From JADFNO01 sp965369945 (GTDB lineage Bacteria > Planctomycetota > Phycisphaerae > Phycisphaerales > SM1A02), in NCBI GenBank assembly GCA_965369945.1, contig CBDUST010000174.1:1-9414 (forward strand): DNA of 9,414 nucleotides. Reading direction: 5' to 3'. The stretch's first letter is position 1. Each line of letters starts with the position of its first letter. Below, one piece after another: positions 6,398 through 9,414 of this stretch. Position numbers and translations under genes: made by a program. A model generated the notes under the pieces. It did not search any database, had not been told where the DNA came from, and worked only from the letters and a program-made list of their open reading frames with translations.

Positions 6398-7734
6398 GCA
6401 ACTTCTTCAAACCATCAATCGGCTCGGCTGCGATACTGGTCATCTGCGGCCAGGTTGCCGGGCAATCTCAGCAGATCCCCGCGCCGCCTCAGAGTCAGCC
6501 TGTCGTGATCCACTCGGCGACGATCCATACCGTCTCCAGCGATCCAATAGCAGACGATGGGTACGTCGTCTTTGACGACGGTGTGATCACCGATGTTGGG
6601 CGAGGCCGTCCACCAAGCATTCCAGATTCTAGAGTCATTGACGCAACTGGTCTTCACATTTATCCCGGCTTCATCGCTTCGGACACAACGATGGGATTGA
6701 CCGAAACCGGCTCGGTGCCGGTCACTGTCGATACGACCGAGTTGGGAGAGGTCACGCCCGAGGTGCGCGCCGCTGTCGCCATCAACCCGGATTCCTCCCT
6801 TATTCCAGTCGCGCGATCCAACGGCATTCTCACCGGCCTGGTATTTCCGCGCGGCGGACTGGTCGGGGGGCGGTGCTCAATCATCCGCTTGGACGGCTGG
6901 ACGTGGGAGCAGATGACCATCGACGCAGAAGCGGGGCTTGTCGTCAGTTGGCCGCGAACCGAACCGTTTACAGGCTTCTCCTTTCGTCGGCCACGAGTCA
7001 GCGAAGAAGAGCAACGCAAACAGATCGCCGAGCGTCTCGAGCAGATTGAAACCCTGGTCGATGATGCGCACGCCTACCTGCGCGCTCGTGACGCCGATCC
7101 AACTCAAGCGACCGATCTTCGATACGAAGCGATGCGCAGTGTTCTAATGGGCGAGAAGCCGGTTTTCGTACGAGCTTCGACCGTGGGTCAAATCGAGTCA
7201 GCGATCGCCTGGGCAGTTCGCCGAGACTTGCGAATCGTGATCGTCGGCGGCCAAGAAGCTGATAAGGCGATTCCACTGCTCTTGAAGCACGACGTGCCGG
7301 TCATCATCGGCGGATTGCACCGCTTGCCGCAAAACCGCTACGAGCCTTACGACAGTGCGTTTGCGCTTCCTGCTAAACTGCACGAAGCGGGTGTTCGCTT
7401 CGCCATCGCCTCGGGAACTTCGCCCGCCCACGAGCGCAATCTCAACCACAACGCTGCGACTGCGGTGGCTTACGGGCTTCCTAAATCCGAGGCATTGCGT
7501 GCTGTAACGCTGAGCGCCGCCCAGATCATCGGCCTCGGCCAAACCCACGGCTCGATCGAAGTTGGCAAAGCCGCAACGCTGATCATTACTGAAGGCGATC
7601 CGTTACAGATCACGACCGATATGCTGGTCGCGTTCATCGACGGCCGTCAAATTGATCTGGGAAACCGCCAAAAATCCATGCACGAGAAATACCGTGAGAA
7701 GTACCGGCAACTCGGGCTGATCGGTGATGATTGA
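6394..7734 (+). CDS. Secreted amidohydrolase-like protein lacking metal ligands (probable pseudoenzyme)
   Basis: 446 residues. The N-terminus has a signal peptide ending near VAG-Q (residues 21-24). The fold is recognisable from VVIHSATIHTVSSDPIADDG (37-56), YVVFDDGVITDVGRG, IDATGLHIYPGFI (82-94), and the C-terminal ALRAVTLSAAQIIGLG and GSIEVGKAATLIITEGDPL (386-404). At the first strand, PGLIDxHxH is replaced by PGFIASDTT, so both His ligands are lost (Asp97, Thr99). The usual late Asp position reads AIASGTSP, and no H-x-H motif occurs elsewhere. Residues about 202-240 are a charged helical segment (EEEQRKQIAERLEQIETLVD). It is translationally coupled to the bifunctional-looking upstream gene. 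It may be a structural or regulatory partner of the active domain, or may bind ligand without catalysis. Family membership is secure; the role is inferred. Confidence 0.82.
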   Translation: MSNFFKPSIGSAAILVICGQVAGQSQQIPAPPQSQPVVIHSATIHTVSSDPIADDGYVVFDDGVITDVGRGRPPSIPDSRVIDATGLHIYPGFIASDTTMGLTETGSVPVTVDTTELGEVTPEVRAAVAINPDSSLIPVARSNGILTGLVFPRGGLVGGRCSIIRLDGWTWEQMTIDAEAGLVVSWPRTEPFTGFSFRRPRVSEEEQRKQIAERLEQIETLVDDAHAYLRARDADPTQATDLRYEAMRSVLMGEKPVFVRASTVGQIESAIAWAVRRDLRIVIVGGQEADKAIPLLLKHDVPVIIGGLHRLPQNRYEPYDSAFALPAKLHEAGVRFAIASGTSPAHERNLNHNAATAVAYGLPKSEALRAVTLSAAQIIGLGQTHGSIEVGKAATLIITEGDPLQITTDMLVAFIDGRQIDLGNRQKSMHEKYREKYRQLGLIGDD

Positions 7735-7749
7735 GCGTGGAAGGGAGCA

Positions 7750-8037
7750 CTATTCGTCCAAGTCGGCGAAGAGGCGCTCTATGGCCTGGTTGATCTTCTC
7801 AGGAGTCTCGTATTGCCCTTGAGCGATCGCGTCGCGGATCTGTTGGACGAGTTCTTGCCGGACGTTCGGAAGATCACGAAGCCGGTCCAGAAGCCGGGCA
7901 TGGTCGGATAGCTCGACACGGTCGTTGCGGCGCGCGATCGCATCCGCCGTTTCCGTACGGCGCTGCGAGCCTTCGTGTGCTGTCGGCCGGTTGATTGGTC
8001 CGACCGAACCATGGCCGATAGAGGAGATATCCGGCAT
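7750..8037 (-). CDS. flgM: FlgM-like anti-sigma-28 factor
   Basis: 95 residues, the usual FlgM size. The C-terminal half has the family pattern: VELSDHARLLDRLRDLPNVR (41-60), then ELVQQIRDAIAQGQYETPEKI (62-82) and NQAIERLFADL (83-93). This is the helical sigma-binding part with the characteristic IaxGxYxtpeki motif. The N-terminal 40 residues are polar and probably disordered, as in FlgM proteins that are held unfolded until they bind sigma-28 or are exported. FlgM binds FliA and delays late flagellar genes until the hook-basal body is complete. The ATG has a GGAG 10 nt upstream, a slightly long spacing. It converges with the amidohydrolase operon (15-nt gap) and is divergent from the lipoprotein gene. 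No flagellar gene is adjacent, so an orphan copy acting on another process is possible. Confidence 0.75.
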   Translation of the reverse strand: MPDISSIGHGSVGPINRPTAHEGSQRRTETADAIARRNDRVELSDHARLLDRLRDLPNVRQELVQQIRDAIAQGQYETPEKINQAIERLFADLDE

Positions 8038-8056
8038 ACTGCAACGGCTCCACTGC

Positions 8057-8073
8057 GGACCCCCTACGGGTCC
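8057..8073. other. Small perfect hairpin in the flgM leader
   Basis: GGACCC (8057-8062) and GGGTCC (8068-8073) form a 6-bp stem with a 5-nt loop, about 20 nt upstream of the flgM ATG on the minus strand. The flgM GGAG site lies between the hairpin and the start. No T-run follows on either strand. It could influence leader structure or be chance. The remaining 8074-8288 shows no gene and no promoter I can place. Confidence 0.3.
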
Positions 8074-8288
8074 ACCTGACGTTCCTAGCCACCCTCCAAA
8101 CGTGGTCGTGGAAACGACTCAAAAACCTCGCGTCCACGGACAGTCTATCGTCGGGTCGGATTGTTTGGCTTGAACTTTCGATTATCTGAGCGAGGCAACG
8201 CAACTTCCTTGCTTTCACGACCTTACAGTATCATGGTTACGTCAAATGCCCCTACGACCTTCTGCGCAAGGGCAAGGAAATTTTGCCG

Positions 8289-9266
8289 ATGAAACCTATC
8301 AAATTGACAGCCGATAAAACCCTCTTTCAAGGCCTCGCCGTGGCGATTTTCGGTTGCCTGTTGGCTGGGTGTGACGAGGGCCAGCCCGCGCGATCCGGAT
8401 TTGAACCAGAACGCGAGTCAATCGTGCAGCCAGGTGTCGCAGCGACGCCGCACCCCGCCCAAGCCAGGCCTGCCGACTGGGGTGATGACTGGCTTGGATC
8501 GGACGGTAGCCGTATTGCGGGAGCCCGAAACGCCACTGGCCGCAGGCCCGCCCCGGTCCGAGCCGGACAACCCACAACGATCTGGACACTCGTGCTCCAG
8601 ACCTTCTCTCAAGAGGGGCATCGCCAGGCGGCGGCCACCATGGTCCAGGAGTTGCGGGCGGCCGCTCCACAACTGGCCGAGGCGAGAGTGCATACAACCT
8701 CAAGCGGATCGATGGTTGTGTACGGCAACTACCAAAGTGCGCAGGACCCGGCGGCCCAACGTGACAAGAACGCCGTGAAGCAGATTACGATCCGAGGCCA
8801 CAAAGCTTTCGCTCGCGCCATGCTGACACGCATACGGTTGCAGCCGGCGCCCGGCACGATGCATCCGTTCGCACTCATGTCGGTCCGGCAGCTTCATCCC
8901 AAGGTCAACCCACTGTACACGTTACAGGTTGCGGTCTGGGGCGACTTTGATAGCGGCAAGCTTACGCTTGAGCAGATTCATCGAGCGGCTCAAGCGTATG
9001 CAAGCGAACTGCGGGTCCAGAATCTCGAGGCGTATTTCCATCACGATGACGATCAGCGATTGAGTATCGTGACGGTCGGCGTATTCGATCGCCGTGCCAT
9101 TGATCCCCAAACCGGATTCTTCAGCCCGGAGGTGGAAGCACTGATTCGGCGTTTCCCCGCACATCTGGTGAACGGCGAACCACTGATCGAAATCAAGAAC
9201 AGACGCGATCCGCGCCGCAGCAAACAACCGCAGACACCGCGACTTGTCGAGGTGCCGAAGCTGTAG
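8289..9266 (+). CDS. Lipoprotein with two SPOR-like repeats, function unknown
   Basis: 325 residues from ATG 8289, preceded by AAGGA with 10 nt spacing. A TTG six bases earlier is too close to this site. The N-terminus is a lipoprotein signal peptide with lipobox LLAGC, the lipidated residue being Cys28; Asp29 follows. Residues 29-97 are a Pro/Ala/Gly-rich linker. Residues about 98-158 (IWTLVLQTFS ... ELRA ... SGSMVVYGNYQSAQD) and about 209-270 (LYTLQVAVWGDF ... YASELR ... LSIVTVGVFDRRA) share a strand-helix-strand-strand pattern. In each, an aromatic-rich strand is followed by a Gly/aromatic strand, resembling the SPOR fold that binds denuded peptidoglycan glycans. A basic, Pro-rich tail ends the protein. 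It probably sits in the envelope facing the wall. The SPOR assignment is by pattern only and the two copies are divergent. Confidence 0.72.
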   Translation: MKPIKLTADKTLFQGLAVAIFGCLLAGCDEGQPARSGFEPERESIVQPGVAATPHPAQARPADWGDDWLGSDGSRIAGARNATGRRPAPVRAGQPTTIWTLVLQTFSQEGHRQAAATMVQELRAAAPQLAEARVHTTSSGSMVVYGNYQSAQDPAAQRDKNAVKQITIRGHKAFARAMLTRIRLQPAPGTMHPFALMSVRQLHPKVNPLYTLQVAVWGDFDSGKLTLEQIHRAAQAYASELRVQNLEAYFHHDDDQRLSIVTVGVFDRRAIDPQTGFFSPEVEALIRRFPAHLVNGEPLIEIKNRRDPRRSKQPQTPRLVEVPKL

Positions 9267-9293
9267 AGCCGCTTCACTGAAGACATAGCGGCT
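9267..9293 (+). terminator. Possible terminator hairpin after the lipoprotein gene
   Basis: AGCCGCT (9267-9273) pairs perfectly with AGCGGCT (9287-9293) across a 13-nt loop, immediately after the TAG stop. There is no following T-run, so it would be a weak or factor-assisted terminator, or a 3' end stabiliser. Confidence 0.35.
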
Positions 9294-9363
9294 GCGTGCG
9301 CTAGTCGTCTAACGCCACGATGAATTTGCCAGTCCAAACGGGTCGATCGGTGCGACTCCGGTG

Positions 9364-9384
9364 GCACGGGCATCTTGCCCGTGC
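9364..9384. repeat. Palindromic REP-like element (GCACGGGCA-tct-TGCCCGTGC)
   Basis: A perfect 9-bp stem (9364-9372/9376-9384) with a 3-nt loop. On the minus strand one frame reads TGKMPVP, a phrase I know from spurious ORFs in planctomycete and verrucomicrobial genomes where this palindrome is dispersed in many copies. The last 8 bases of the window (9407-9414) repeat the left arm GCACGGGC, so a second copy probably continues outside. Multiplicity in this genome cannot be seen here. Confidence 0.7.
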
Positions 9385-9414
9385 GACTTATCATGGCATG
9401 ACATCTGCACGGGC

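Noticed and set aside
7735..7749. Terminator between the converging amidohydrolase operon and flgM
   Set aside because: The 15-nt gap holds no inverted repeat or T-run.
8310..8317. GCCGATAA, matching the -10 of sigma-28 promoters, close to flgM
   Set aside because: It points along the plus strand inside the lipoprotein coding region and lacks a TAAA-type -35 at the right distance, so it cannot serve flgM and is probably chance.
8299..8703. Long minus-strand frames opposite the lipoprotein gene
   Set aside because: They are GC-driven antisense shadows rich in Arg, Pro and Gly. The plus-strand frame has a signal peptide, a lipobox and a ribosome site.
9301..9387. Minus-strand frame ending RPVWTGKFIVALDD that looks like a protein C-terminus
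   Set aside because: It is open for only about 28 codons before a TAA at 9388-9390 and runs through the palindromic repeat. A decayed gene end is possible but cannot be supported.
1..9414. tRNA, rRNA, CRISPR array, insertion sequence, integrase or toxin-antitoxin pair
   Set aside because: No cloverleaf-like segment, regularly spaced direct repeats or transposase/recombinase motifs were seen on either strand.

Overview
The window looks like a chromosomal segment of a planctomycete-like bacterium (Planctomycetota). This rests on a FlgM-type anti-sigma factor, a pair of large secreted amidohydrolase-family proteins of a kind I associate with that phylum, a SPOR-like lipoprotein, and a palindromic GCACGGGCA/TGCCCGTGC repeat at the right edge. 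That repeat reads TGKMPVP in one frame, a motif familiar from planctomycete and verrucomicrobial genomes. The assignment is inference; no rRNA or other phylogenetic marker is present.

Left third (1-2997, minus strand): a compact tailed-phage head-morphogenesis module. In transcription order it encodes an SPP1 gp6-like portal protein (2997-1444), a coiled-coil scaffolding-like protein (1407-850) and the N-terminal 257 residues of a SU10/DUF5309-like major capsid protein (771 to beyond base 1). Gaps are 36 and 78 nt, and the last two genes have clear Shine-Dalgarno sites. No terminase lies upstream of the portal. The module stops at a 301-nt non-coding stretch and then meets a divergently oriented cellular operon, so 2998-3298 is a candidate prophage edge or the start of a reduced or domesticated capsid cluster.

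Non-coding 2998-3298: this holds a strong hairpin touching the portal start, a perfect 10-bp inverted repeat (3053-3062/3109-3118) flanking an A8 run, and a bulged GC-rich hairpin near the amidohydrolase gene.

Middle (3299-7734, plus strand): a two-gene operon with an ATGA overlap. The first gene encodes a secreted protein of about 1032 residues with two amidohydrolase-like modules joined by a very acidic linker. Only the second module keeps the HxH, His, His, Asp metal-site pattern. The second gene encodes a secreted protein of about 446 residues of the same fold that also lacks the metal ligands. One probable active centre is thus encoded alongside two apparently degenerate modules.

Right (7750-9414): an FlgM-like anti-sigma-28 gene on the minus strand converges on the operon with a 15-nt gap. 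It is divergent from a plus-strand lipoprotein gene carrying two SPOR-like repeats, which suggests a cell-wall or envelope role. The window ends in a small hairpin and the palindromic repeat, the next copy of which appears to begin at the last 8 bases. No tRNA, rRNA, CRISPR array, transposase or integrase was seen.
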